Part shown: positions 11,440 through 23,362 of the stretch, piece by piece
How positions within the stretch are numbered: the stretch's first letter is position 1
How the letters are laid out: every line of letters begins with the position of its first letter
Source: Taiwanofungus camphoratus
Lineage: Eukaryota; Basidiomycota; Agaricomycetes; Polyporales; Taiwanofungaceae
NCBI GenBank assembly: GCA_003999685.1
Contig: CP021220.1
Span: 2,666,001 to 2,730,000 of the forward strand
Length of the DNA: 64,000 bases
Reading direction: 5' to 3'
Notes under the pieces: generated by a model
What the model saw: the letters and a program-made list of their open reading frames with translations, nothing else
What the model was told of the DNA's origin: nothing
Database searches by the model: none
Made by a program: the position numbers and the translations under genes

Positions 11440-12394
11440 GATTCTTGTATCGATTTCGCCTGTATCTTGTGCTATACACATGTAAACATCCAGCTATCTT
11501 CTTCGATGTCGTCGTCGTCGTAGCATCTTTATAAATGGCTGTTTTTCTGGCACATTCGAAAAGTTATCGAGCAATACCCTGTCTGAGTAGTGGATGACTT
11601 TCCGTAAGGATTTACAGCACACAGAGCGCTGTAAATCCTAAATTTGTCACCAGACGCGTCCTGGAGGACCGCCGTAAAACGTCTGAGTTACAATTTCAGA
11701 GCTGCAAAAGGCATAGTGCCAGTAGTTGCCGCCCATGCCGCCGCGACAACATATTTGCATATTATATTGAACACCATCGGGCTGTTTCGGTAGGCGTGAA
11801 GCATGGTTACCAGTTCCGATCTCATGAGATCTCATGTTGATGCTGTCCGATAATGAGGAATTTAGAACGAGGGGGGTAACCCCCCCTTCTAAAGTCTGTA
11901 ATTTACAGCCAGAGCAGTTGGGCGGACTAACCATATATGGGTTGCTACCATCTATATATGGTATAGCAAGCTGTCGGTGTCCAAAAATCGAGTTCAGCGA
12001 AGAGTCAGACAAGGGGTAAAAATATATCCCAGATGGTCTCTATGTGGCCATTCAAGTGTTCATAAGGACGAAGTGGTTTCATACCAAGTAGGGACACAAC
12101 ATGCATCATCTCACACCAGTTCCAATTCTTACTTTGATTCTCATTTAATCTAATGTTTTATGTCTCTTACCATGTGCTATCTTTACAAGGCTTAGGTGTG
12201 AGCTCAGGAAAGGTAGAGCTGCTGGTGTCAGGACTCCCTAGCTTGCTGCGCTTCTTCAGCACCTAGGAGCAAGGTCACAGCAAGTGCAGCTCACTGAAGA
12301 CATTTGTTATCTTCCTGTTCATCTTCTATGTCAATAAAAGGACCCAGCATCGGAACTCAATAACAATGAGAGCAATGGCCAGTGTGTAGCAGCA

Positions 12395-13070
12395 ACTGCA
12401 GCCACCGCGCGTCGATTTGCGCCAATTTGTAGTGTTGTTGGCAAAACGTCGCCGGCGACGGCGATCGCCAGCCTGGCGACGCACCTCCTTATGGCGATAC
12501 CTGGCGAAACTCATAAGAGCTGCTGTGAGGTATTCGGCACCCCCCCAAAGTCGGCATCCTCATGATTATTGCATTCACTACACTCAAATTTCTTCACTCT
12601 TTCTATGTACATATATTTTCATAATCTTGCTCTTATTTCGAACTTGAACAACAGTAAAAGATGGTTGAGGAGTCCCTTTTTCTCGGTACACCTTGGAATC
12701 ATGCATGCCAGCGGAGTATACTGTTGACGACAAAGTCCGATCATCTCCGTCTACCTGTCCTGCTCTGAGTTTCAGCTGCCTGTGAAATGTGCGCTCACAT
12801 GCGGCAGCCCCGACTTTGGGGGGGGAGACAAGCGCCGAGAAGTGGGATTCAACATCATTTATTATCATCATTATACTTGTAGCTACCTGCAGTACCATTC
12901 CATTAGAACGAGCAGTTTCATAGTTTCGCCAGTTTCGCCATCATCACCAGCAGTCGCCAGGCAGCACCGACGACAGTATTCGCCGGCGATTGGCAAGGTC
13001 TCCTGGAGTTTTGCCCACCGCACTACCAATTTGCCACCGCACGTTGTTTGGTGAAACTAGCAATATCATG
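12395..13070. repeat. Long imperfect inverted repeat with GGCGA-rich arms, inside the transposon
   Basis: The stretch at about 12395-12530 resembles the reverse complement of about 12910-13070. Shared blocks in the same order are GTAGTG, GGCAAAAC, CGCCGGCGA, GCCTGGCGAC, ATGGCGA, TGGCGAAACT and CTGCT, separated by small length differences. It may be a second, older foldback or MITE nested in the outer element. Confidence 0.55.
12540..12825. repeat. Inner inverted repeat CCCCCCAAAGTCGG
   Basis: CCCCCCAAAGTCGG at about 12541-12554 recurs inverted at about 12811-12825 (CCGACTTTGGGGGG). It is centred in the GGCGA-rich inverted repeat and so forms a third level of inverted symmetry. It could be a roughly 290 bp MITE; no target duplication is clear. 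Confidence 0.5.
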
Positions 13071-13322
13071 CTCTAAATGAGCTTACGGTTTACAGCATCA
13101 GTCTGTAAATCGGTTCAAGCTCCGCCAGGCAACATTTAGAGCTAAACTATCGGTTCTAAATCCTTACGGAAAGTCATCCAGTAACGTGCTTGAGTATATC
13201 ACTGTTTACCACATATTTGTCCATCGCGACAGAATTAGAATACTTGTGTCGGGGTACCAACGTGACTTGCCCCTTGTGCACCTCATTCTCGTTCATGCAC
13301 GTCTTCGGGCTACATTGCCAAC

Positions 13323-15584
13323 ATGAAAACTGTGTCTGATCCTGCTAATGACAAAAAGGGCCATATATGTCCTCCTTCAAATGCGACACATCCATCGGAC
13401 CGTTGGGAATCGCTCTTCGTGTATTCATTCATATGTAAATTCACTCAGCTGCGGGGCAAGGTAGAAGGATTGGATACACCTATGGAGTGAGTGGCTCATA
13501 ACCGTCTGGAACAGTATCTTCCTGGTCTTATCTTGCTGGGGAAATGCTTTTAGCTTTGAAGAGGCGTTGCTTTCACCAGAACCAAATCCTATTATGACAC
13601 AGGTCCTTTCGCGGTTTGTTCTGAACCTGAGACCTCAGACGCGTAATTTGAGGTGAGATAACTTCGCATAACCCTTTTTCGCGACGGGAACGTCTGTCCG
13701 ACGTGTTGGGGCCTTCAGCTCAGATGTCATATCGTCGACCGCGGCCAGTGTACTTCAAGAGTACTTTAAATCGTCAGAGAGGACAGTGTTTTGGAACGAT
13801 GAGTTGAAGATGAATGTCGATCCCTTTCAAGGGATGGAATCCGGTTTTTTCTCCGCTGACTGGGATCTCAAGGTGCGTTCGTTTCATGATGTGCATTCCT
13901 TTCAATCATAAACTACGGGCTAAAATATACTCTGTAGCTCAAGGTGCTTCGTCAACTGGTGGAATTGCAGTTGTGCCATAGTCCGGAGATCAAAGGCATG
14001 ATAGATCGCGCCTGGGGCGTAATTCACAACAAACACAAGAAGACGGAGACAGCGTCCATACCACCGCCTCCGGGTGATCCCCATAGTCAGGAGAAGCTGC
14101 AACTCGTTCCTCTTGGACAAGACAAAGACCGCAAACGCTACTGGGCTGTAGATGGTCCGTGCACTCTTTCCCCTTCTTTCCCGCTCATATTCGGTATTTG
14201 CGTGTATTTGCAATCCGATGTGGGATATTTCAAGTTGACTCGGCATCTCGCGGCTTCCGTTCATTTGTTCCGGTTTTACCTCATTTTTTACTGACCGTCG
14301 TGTTCTCTTTTTTTTCCAGAGTCACCGCGTTTGTATATGTCTACCAATCCTTGGAAGATAACTGCGACCTTCCAAACAATTGCATCAACCCGAGGGGAAT
14401 ACATAGGTATCATAGAGAAGCTGAAAGGGACTACTCCTTCAGAGCCAAAGGAGGGTGAACGAAGAACAAAATTGGAACAAGCTCACATTACATTACTCAA
14501 AGTCCTGCAAGACAGAGTAGAAGCTATCGACGCTGAACTGGCGGTAGGTCACATTATTCTATGGTGGATCTCATGCGGAATATGTACCCGGGATAAAGAC
14601 CTGATATGTCGAACAAAAACCCCAACGGTTATTGATTTGATTTCCAATTTCGCAATGAACGATCATCAATTCACGTGACTCGCTGACTTGCTATATCCAG
14701 CGAATACAACGGGCCCGAAAGAAGATAGAACAACGAAATCTACTCATTGCCCAAGCAGAAGTACGAGAAACCCGAACTCGACGGCGAACGACTCGTCCAG
14801 ATTACGCTTACATGAATGATCCTATTAGCGAGGCATGTGATAAGATTTTCTCGTTGTCGTAGATTTATCTGACGTAAACGCTATCTCGCAGGACGATCAA
14901 GATGACTACACTTATCAGGAGCAAGAGGACGATGACTATGATGATCAAGTGGAGTACGATGACCTTGCAAACTTCCGTGTCGCGGATTCTTCTAGTCGCC
15001 GCACGCAAGCAAGCACGGCGAGACGGCGATCAACACGAACCTCGAACGCAAGCAGCAATGGAAGGCGTGCCACTAACGCAAATGATGACTGGATTGAATG
15101 GCGAGGCGAGCGCCGTTCAAGTCGATTAGGCGCTCCCACCGAGATGCAGTTGGACGGACCGCCTCCCAAAAGGGCGCGGACAGAAGAAAGTACTGTCAGC
15201 ACAAGTTCTATTGATGTGCAACCAGCGGTCCCGGCTCCACAAGGCGGAAGTGGCTTGAAGATCAAGATTCATGGCGCAGCAGCAGTGAAACCGACAGAGA
15301 CCGCGGTAGAGGTACTAGCGGGAAAGAAAAAAAGTAAATATTGGTACTACGCTGTCGAGCCAGTGGCCGCGCAAGGCGTGGCAGCGGTCCATCCACCTCC
15401 GAGTGATGACGCCTCAGCATCTTCCTATGGCACTGGATTATCAGCGACGAATGGCCAACATAACGACGCACTCTCCGAAGGATCTAATGGAAGCAGGGTG
15501 CATCATCACAACGGTGATCTCGATATGTACGAGAAGAGTATAGAAGGAAGCTTGTCACCAACTTCGAGCATGGACGAATCGTGA
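13323..15584 (+). CDS. DDT/WHIM-type chromatin-remodelling-associated protein (RSF1/CECR2-like)
   Basis: Seven exons, 13323-13486, 13554-13652, 13719-13872, 13938-14154, 14320-14543, 14701-14832 and 14892-15584, sum to 1683 nt and encode 560 residues. The first 180 residues look like a DDT domain (DFEEALLSPEPNPIMTQVLS) followed by a WHIM-like block (LKVLRQLVELQLCHSPEIKG). The conserved motif PLGQDKDRKRYWAVDESPRL follows. A charged coiled-coil region comes next, then an acidic patch and a basic Ser/Arg-rich disordered tail with a likely nuclear localisation stretch (PPKRART). Proteins of this layout are partners of ISWI-type remodellers; the complex here is an inference. Intron 6 must be GC-AG (donor GAG|GCATGT at 14830-14838) to keep the frame; the others are GT-AG. 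The 5' neighbour is a DNA transposon. Confidence 0.75.
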
Positions 15585-15992
15585 TTTTTTTTACATTGGT
15601 TAATCTACTTGTTTGCGAGTCTTCTTTGTAGCATTTTTTCCGTTATTCCGCATCTCCACAGCATCGTATTACTCACCATCGTTGTCCTGTTACAAGCCGC
15701 AATTTCTTTCCGTTCTGAGAGCTGTCATTTCCACTCCGCGCTATTTACTGTTACCATTATTAATACCATCCCGCAAGACTCTCGACCTTATGTGAATGGA
15801 ACTAGACAACGGTTCTTTGGGTGCTGGTTAAGAGCGTCGTCTTAGCTAGAGTCGATATAGCCGAGTCCGAGTTAGAGTGGATCTAGATCGAATACGATTG
15901 CCGGCATACGCCGATGCGCGATCTCGAATTTACTTGGTGCGACTCTTGACAGCAGACTTGTCACTTGTCCGTCGACACTCATCACAAGATTT

Positions 15993-18505
15993 ATGCTCGC
16001 AAGGACTGCGAGGGATGTGCTATCCAAGCGGGCCAGACTGCCTTTTAGGTTTCGAGGCTGTCTCAACGCCAGACGTGAATCGGTCAAAGTCATCTCTCGT
16101 TCGACCACAGCAAGCGCCGTACTATCTGCACCAGCCGACGATGCAGACCTCATAGCGCTTTTCGATCAGCCCAAGGTCGCTCAGACGTCGAGCTCGTTGT
16201 CCTCATCTGGGCTCTTTGGCCTTTCTGCTTTAACTAGTCCCTCCGCTTTCAACGCTCTAGCAGATTCCACCCTGCGCCGCGCCCAACTTCTCACCGAACG
16301 CGTGCTTAGAGCACGCGAGTCCCGGGAAGAACTCTTCAAAGTGGTCAAAAATCTTGACAGAGTCAGTGACCTGTTATGCGGCGTTATAGATCTCGCCGAA
16401 TTTGTCCGGAATGCACATCCTGATGCATCATGGATTCGAAGTGCCGACGGGGTGTACGAAAAGTTGTGTGAATTTATGAATGTCCTCAATACTCATGTTG
16501 GCCTGTATGAAGTATGCTTGCAACATGTGATGCCTTTGTATATAAGAGCTAAATGGCTTGGCTCAGGTCCTACGTGCGGTACTTTCTGATCCGGACGTTG
16601 TCGATTCCCTCGGTCCGGAGGCTTACCAAACTGCCCTCATATTCTGGCGAGATTTCGAGAAGTCTGGGATAGACTTGCCTCCCCAGCAGCGTAACCGATT
16701 CGTTTCTCTATCAACAGAAATTCTCCTACTTGGCCGGCAGTTTCTTAATGAAACTGCAAGTGCTCGACCACCCGCAGCGATCAAGCCGTCAGAACTGCAG
16801 GGACTCAAGGATATGGGCATGGGAGCTAGACTTAGACTACAAGCTCAAGTCACGCAGAGAGACCTCCTTATATACCCCGGCTCGCTACAAGCACAGATGA
16901 TCATGCGTGCTGCACCTGCGGAGGAACCACGAAGAAAGGTGTACCTGGCGGCTAATGCAAGTACACCAGAGCAAGTCGAGACTTTGGAGAAACTTCTCCG
17001 TGCGCGAGGTGAACTCGCTCGGCTAGTAGGAAAGGACAGCTTTGCACATATGACACTCGCTGATAAGATGGCGAAATCACCGGGTATGCTCTGCCACCTT
17101 TGCTTCCGTTGTCCAATGACTCTGTTGACAATCGTTGTATATATGATGTATATGCAGAGAATGTTCAGCATTTTCTAGATGCCTTAATGGACCACACACG
17201 CCCATATGCCAAGAGCGCTCTTCGCACGCTCAGTATGCGGAAGCAAGCTCATCTGAACACGGCGCCCTTTCCCATCATTCAAGCGTGGGATAGAGATTAC
17301 TACTGTCCCCCCGAGCCGCCTGCACCTCCAGTCACCTTACCACCGCTCACACTCGGTACAGTGTTTATGGGCCTCTCGCGCCTTTTCCAAAGTCTGTACG
17401 GCGTATCCCTGCGCCTTGCAGATGTCGCGCCTGGGGAAGTCTGGCACTCCGATGTCCGAAAGCTCGAGGTTGTCGATGAGGAGACAGGGCTGTTGGGCTG
17501 GATATATGCTGATCTTTTCGCGAGACGAGGGAAACCCAGTGGTGCCGCACATTATACGGTCAGTTGCTCTCGGCGAACGGACGACGACGATATCATGGGC
17601 GACCTCAAGCATGCCGACGAAGGTGACATGGCGCTAGTGAAGATGTCCTACGAGTTCGAGGCCGTCAACAGACATCGAATACCAGGCCAGGAGGGGACTT
17701 TCCAGCTCCCTGTGGTCGTACTCTTATGCGAATTTGTGAGGCCCACGGTCGGTCGAGGGGCGACCGTTCTCGAATGGCATGAGGTGTTGACGTTGTTTCA
17801 CGAGATGGGCCATGCCATGCATTGTGAGTACCGTCTAGTAGACATTGTGAGGATGCTCAAGAGCCTTCATACACAGCGATGATCGGCCGTACAGAGTACC
17901 AAAACGTCTCTGGCACGCGCTGTGCGACTGACTTCGTCGAACTGCCCTCCATCCTGATGGAGCACTTCCTCCAGTCCCCCGCTGTGCTCTCTCTATTCGA
18001 CCTCCACGGCACATTTGCCGTTAGACAGACCGGTAACGATCATGAAGACCCGTGTCGTTCGATCGATACGCACACACAAATACTCCTGGCGGCGCTCGAT
18101 CAGATCTACCACTCTCCCGAAGTGCTGAGTCCCGGGTTCGACTCGACAGTCGCACTAGCCAAGCTATACGAGACCCGCGGACTTATCCCTTACGTCCCGG
18201 GGACGTCCTGGCAAACACAGTTCGGACATCTGTTCGGGTACGGGGCGACGTACTATTCATACTTGTTCGACCGTGCGATTGCCTCGCGGGTGTGGCGCAA
18301 GGTCTTTGCGCACGACCCGTTAAATCGGGAGACAGGCGAGAAGTACAAGCGCGAGGTTCTGCGGTTCGGAGGAGGGAAGGACCCCTGGGTGATGGTAGGC
18401 AAATTACTAGACGCGCCGGAGTTAGAGAGCGGAGACGCGCAGGCCATGGCGGAGGTGGGGAGATGGAAGATAGAGGACGAGGTCTCAGTGCCCGGAAGGC
18501 ATTGA
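15993..18505 (+). CDS. MIP/OCT1: Mitochondrial intermediate peptidase, M3 zinc metallopeptidase
   Basis: Removes an octapeptide from imported mitochondrial precursors after MPP cleavage. Exons 15993-16511, 16567-17083, 17158-17823 and 17877-18505 sum to 2331 nt, 776 residues, the usual fungal length. The N-terminus ([20 protein letters not shown]) is an Arg-rich targeting peptide. The zinc motif HEMGH is at about residues 560-564 and the third ligand Glu in [13 protein letters not shown] at about 589, 29 residues on, as in thimet oligopeptidase. The C-terminal [20 protein letters not shown] matches the family's substrate-binding Tyr loop. The exon 3/4 junction falls within [12 protein letters not shown] is the best known marker gene next to the A (homeodomain) mating locus in Agaricomycetes. 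Here its 3' side faces repeats. Confidence 0.97.
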
Positions 18506-20321
18506 TTCGTAATGAAGGCGGTCTGGCCCGTGAGTTGCTCGTGGGCCTTGATATGACGACGGGCTACATGGTATATCTGCTATCCGCATTAATGTCATCA
18601 GGCTTTCCAGGACGCTGTTTTTACACACTGTATCGATGCACTAACATGTATTAACAGTGCAGCTGGACTACGGCTATAGATCCAGGATGCGACAATGTAT
18701 CGTGGTGGTATGAGCGAGGACGATAGGTGGGGGGGAAGGATGCATGAGCTGGTGGAAGACCAGACACATCAGATCGGTAGTCGTGCAAGGACAGGAGCCG
18801 ATAGTCATGGGATAAGTGCGTTCGATCACAAACAATGGGCCCCAGTACAATCATGAGCGAGGTAAGATATGCCCATCTCATTTTCGACTACTATCATCAA
18901 AGTGTGACCATCACGTGTAACAGCCGGACAAGTGTTTGTTAAGACATTAGTTACATGATAAGTACTGAATATAAACATAACTAATGCAGTTGCGCTACAG
19001 TACTAGCTTTGTAAAACGAACAGGCTTTGCAAAATAGTCTCCTGAGCACGACAAACCTCACCAAACCTAAAGGAACTTGTTGGGTATATGTTTCTAGTAA
19101 TACTCTATTGTACTATCAACTTAAAGTATGAAACCATTCACTGTAGCCATCTTACGAGACACAAATGCATCATTGCGAGTCTCAGATAAGGCCATGTATG
19201 AACCATGATGAGCAGATCTAGTCCGATCCTGCCCATGGTTCTTCCTAAAAATTTCAGTGCATCAGGGCTTCATTCCTTTCATTCAGGCCCTCCACTGAGT
19301 GAAATATTAAATTAGCTCTTTTTTGTGTAGAAAGCAGGACATTGTGCAAGAGTGACAAATGACAGCCACATTGCTCAGAAAGGGAATCACGCTAGATAAC
19401 CCCGATTCGGCCAGTGGCGGCAGCAGCACTAACTGAAAGCTAGAGACGGCACACCATATCTCACCTTGAAATATGCTCGGCAAATACCATAATGCTGAGA
19501 GCTTTATTCACGCGGCATATGGTTCTGCAAACTCTAGATATGTAGATGAATATTCACGAGTCATAAATTCTAGGGCGCAATTTATAAATTCTTATTGTTC
19601 TAATATATAGCATTTGCTGGTTCAAATATGTGAACACCTGATAGCGTTACACATATGGTAAATGTGGTGTTCAATATGGTATCAACCCATATGTTCTCCC
19701 AATTTTATGAATATGCGAGCTTGGATTATTCTGAATTTGTCCACTCACTGATGTTAGAATATGCTACAACTAAATACATGAAGAGATATTATAAATGTGG
19801 ATTTACATATGTCAGGGTGTGATAGTGATTGGCACATGCAGAATATGTAGACACCGCAAATTGAGCGGTCCACTGAGCGGTCCACTGAGGTTAACTTAAA
19901 AGGCCAAACCATGTTTCGCAAACGCACCAGATGGCTCTAAGTACAGTGCATTTTGTTCGCACATCTAAGGCCATTGTTCTACAGGCCGGGAACTGGTTTT
20001 GCTGTAGTAGAGTGATCTTACCATGCAGCACTAGCCAGACAGAATCTACCAGGGGCACAAGCTCAAGCTCAAGTCTCGAAGCACAATCAAAGCAGACAGA
20101 GATACATTTGCAGGTATAAATGTAAAAAGGGATACAGAGAACTACACTACATGTGGAAGCAACAGAGCATTTGTCAAAGCATGAGCGCAACGTAAGAAAA
20201 TGAGGGCAACCGGAAGACTATCTATCTATCTCCTCCTGGGCTTTACCCTTGGATCGACAATCCATACCAGATTCCTTTGATCTTCCGGTATTTTCTGACG
20301 ATTACCATCCACCTGCAACAT
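18506..20321. other. Intergenic region past MIP, no supported gene
   Basis: About 1.8 kb, AT-richer than the genes to its left. I see only short frames without recognisable domains. A 13 bp unit (GAGCGGTCCACT-) is doubled near 19863-19888. No homeodomain motif is visible in any frame. Confidence 0.6.
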
Positions 20322-22537
20322 TCACGGACCCTCTTGCCCAGAATTTTGACTACTTGTTGCCTTGCCTATTAATCCTGCATTGGGACCAGCGATAGTGATT
20401 GCAAGGGCTCCAGCACAAGCTGGAGAATGTTTCAAGTAGCGAGGGGGGACCCACAACAGCGTCACCAACAATTGTGTCTTGAACGCGACAGCCACCTTAC
20501 CATCCTGGGGTAGAAGGCCAGGGACAGTGTTCACCCATGTACCTTCGTGCCTGCCATCTTTGAAGCCCACAACACCCTGTTCTTTGTGGGGCTTGGTATT
20601 GACGAGCTGCATTGGCACAACATACGTCTCTAGTGCACCGGCAAATGTTGGCAGTAAGAGCCACTCTGCAGTTCCAGCTGCCAAGATATATATCAATGTC
20701 GGTCAACATCTACATGAAACATCAGTACTCACATGTGGGTACAAAATCCACAAGCACAACTGGTGCTTCTGGTGTCCATTCGTGAAGTAATGAATGCAGG
20801 TCTGATGAACCTGGCATTTGAGAGGATGAATCCCACGTGGGATCAATGGCTGACACTGATGACAATCAAGTGGATGCTTCAAGTTTGAGGACAGAGGACT
20901 GGGGAGTGGAGGGCTGGAGAGTAGAGGGCCAAGGAATGGAGGGCTGAGGAGTGGAAGGCCCAGGGAATTGTGCCCCCACACCCTCAGACCTGATTTGAAT
21001 TGATGGGTCGAGAGGGAGAAGTCGACTGCCATGGGACCTGAGCAGATATACATCAGCATCCATTTCAATGTTAAAAGGGGGATACATATACCAGAACACT
21101 AGCTGCAAGAAAGAAAATGCATACAACCGTCCAACTGGTGTCACCATCTTGACATCAATTGTCAAGACATTGACACTTTTAATGTATCCCAGATAGCCCT
21201 TGAATGGGCCTGAGATGACCTGGACCATCTGCATAATCCATGAATTATGCATTGGACAGTTAGAAAATAAGCGCATATCACTCGGTATGCTCTCTGGATT
21301 CGCTGATAGGCGCCAGGCCCTTCTAGGCCCCATGGAGCGCCTTCACTCGACCCTAGGACCTTAGTCATGGCTTCGACACCACTCGACGTGTCCGATACAG
21401 CCCGAAAAGCCACCGCGGGACTCTCCGATAGCCTCGAATCACGCCACCGACACTCCGCCAGTCCCGGTCCAATGTTCTGGTGTACCGGTCCCTCTATGCA
21501 CAATACGCCACATGCAGTTGCCACTCAATGTCCTCGCACGTGACCGGTCTCGCCACTCCAATATCGCTCGATCTGCTACGACACGCCACTCGATGTACTC
21601 GATAACGCTACGGCCCCAGGTCTTGTCTTAGTATATTTCATGCCACTCCGTAGTTCGTAGTACGCAAGTAGTTAGGATGCCACTCGTACTATGCCACTCC
21701 CGATGCGCCTTACATTATAGTACAGTAGTATAAACGTGAGGTATGGTGTCTCGGAACAAGAGAGAAGTTTTCCCCTATCCTGCAGAGCTCAAGAAGAGCA
21801 CCTTCGATTTAGTCACCTACTGCGTTCCACTGCGTCCTTCCGTCTTCAATTACGTTTGAAGAGTTGCGTCTACTATCCGCCTTCTACAGTATCTTGAAGG
21901 GTTGTGTCTCATCTGTCTTCGACATCCGTCGAAGAAGTTGCGTTCAGTCTTACATCCGCCTTCGAGCCACATCGAAGGGTTGCGCTAGCATCTCTCTCTA
22001 ACCCAAGTCCGCCTTCTACAGTATTTCGAAGGGTTGCGTATCAGCTAAGTTCTCACGTTTAAGTCTCTCCCTAGTATAGTACAGCATAGTAGCACATCGA
22101 AGCTATGTCGAGCAGTCGCGACACACGTAGAGGGTCGTCGAAGACCTGTGTAGACGTCTCTCAACCCATTTGAGATCGGGAACCCTTTGCTGCTGACTCT
22201 CCCTCCACACTAACTAGTTCTATAGCCTTTCAGCTTCTCTAGGTTGTACCCAGTTGGGGTTGGAGTGTTATAGTGCGCATCATCGCAAAAGTTAGTTGTG
22301 GGTCATGCCATGTAATGTTGTCTTGCAACACTTTGACCTGTGAGAATGAATGTCAGCAGTTATAGAAGGTTTCAAAAAAAAAAGGTGCACACTCTCATTT
22401 GTGCGATGCTCGGTGAATGTCAAGTCTGCCGTGCCTACAACTATGATGATACCCTCTTGCCCGTACTGAGCACCTGCTTGTACTCTCACATTGTCGCCAA
22501 CTTTGAAGTGGCACTGCAAGCATCCGAGAGGCACCAA
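20322..22537 (-). pseudogene. Decayed KOW-domain (Spt5-like) gene copy
   Basis: Three separate minus-strand stretches carry KOW-type motifs in the expected order. The first, at about 22540-22290, has FKVGDNVRVQAGAQYGQEG and, after a plausible intron, KVLQDNITWHDPQL. The second, at about 21330-20870, has VISGPFKGYLGYIKSVN. The third, at about 20680-20320, has DGKVAVAFKTQ and a VPPRYL motif. KOW domains occur in Spt5/NusG factors, and diverged Spt5-like copies are common in repeat-rich parts of basidiomycete genomes. The stretches are out of frame with one another and the first two are separated by about 0.9 kb of unrelated repeat-like sequence, so I call it a pseudogene. A multi-intron working gene cannot be excluded. 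Confidence 0.5.
21340..22262. repeat. Repeat-like insertion with degenerate CTTC/GAAG hairpin units
   Basis: Non-coding sequence separating two parts of the KOW gene copy. The left half repeats GCCACTC many times. The right half has about five diverged units at about 21835, 21884, 21920, 21957 and 22008. Each has the form CCGCCTTC, then 10-14 bases, then CGAAGGGTTGCG, so each unit could fold on itself (CTTC with GAAG). Ends are approximate, and no terminal repeats or target duplication could be fixed. A solo LTR is one possibility. Confidence 0.4.
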
Positions 22538-22861
22538 AACAATGTCGACTGCAACATCTTCACCTCGTACAGTGACTCACAAAACCGTTGCAATGTTTGT
22601 CACTTTCTGACTGTTTGATCTATATCTCAGCAACCAGATATGTGATAGCTTCAAATGTTATATCATTAGAAAGCCCTGCATTGTGGTGTTCCAATGCGAT
22701 ATCTATTATAAAAAAAATACAAGTATATGTGAAGATATGTACCATTCTTTCAGAAAGTCCATTGCAACAGTTTTGTTGCTGGCATTTTACAGATCAAATA
22801 TTGGCAGATGACAGGACATTATGTTTGCTGGGCTTGAATCTTTTTGTACAAGTCATGTAAC
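22538..22861. other. Short interval with no feature
   Basis: About 320 bp between the KOW gene copy and element A. AT-rich, with an A-run near 22720; nothing recognised. Confidence 0.5.
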
Positions 22862-23362
22862 TGTTACCATTGGGTAGGACCAGAGACTTGTTCATTTTTT
22901 CTTTCCCTTTGTTTGTCACACCATGGACATGCAGCATCCCTTCCACACCTTACTTACCCAGATTGACTGACGGGCCGACCGTCCCCGCTTACGCCATGGT
23001 AGTTATGTACTTTTGGGCCGCTGACTCCTCTTGCCTTATGCAGTCTCTGGGGGGGCTGCTAGTATACCTGGGGGTTGGCGGTGGCAGTATAAAGGAGGGT
23101 CCCACTGCTGGAGGTTCCCCTAGTCGTATTCTCTTTGTTCATCCTTTCCTAAAGTGTACTATGCATTAGTACCAATACACGCTTTTCTTTACACATCTTC
23201 TCGCACCAGAAGAAGCCCGTAAAGACTATCACGACTACATAGGGCTTGTAGTTGAAGACTACCGAGGATCGTGACTTGTCGTCACCATCGCTCCTCTTTG
23301 ACCCTTCGCTGCATACTGCTCCAAGCTTCTGCAGCATTACCAGGGTGAACCCCCCGGTAACA
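22862..23362 (+). repeat. 5' LTR of element A
   Basis: 501 bp, starting TGTTACCATTGGG and ending CCCCGGTAACA. It aligns along its whole length with the 502 bp LTRs of element B. Like them it has a TATAA box and the AGTCGTATTCT motif at the likely transcript start. Confidence 0.85.

Larger units (their letters stand above)
11590..13181. mobile_element. Non-autonomous DNA transposon with 24 bp terminal inverted repeats
   Basis: The left end TGGATGACTTTCCGTAAGGA at 11591-11610 (plus TTTA to 11614) recurs as an exact inverted copy at 13157-13180. The first base differs (G at 11590, and the complement of G at 13181). TA dinucleotides flank both sides (11588-11589 and 13182-13183) and fit a TA target duplication as in Tc1/mariner or, less directly, PIF/Harbinger elements. 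Just inside the left end is a hairpin, GATTTACAGC pairing with GCTGTAAATC (about 11609-11634), and related GTAAA/TTTAC stems occur near the right end. The 1.59 kb interior has no transposase frame. It fills the interval between FAM32A and the DDT gene and ends 141 bp before that gene's ATG, so it probably lies in its promoter. Confidence 0.75.

Noticed and set aside
11647-12012. A 121-residue frame inside the DNA transposon
   Set aside because: No transposase motif; it overlaps hairpin-rich sequence.
18052-18654. A 200-residue frame overlapping the last MIP exon
   Set aside because: It is an out-of-frame shadow of the well-supported MIP exon in GC-rich sequence and has no domain.
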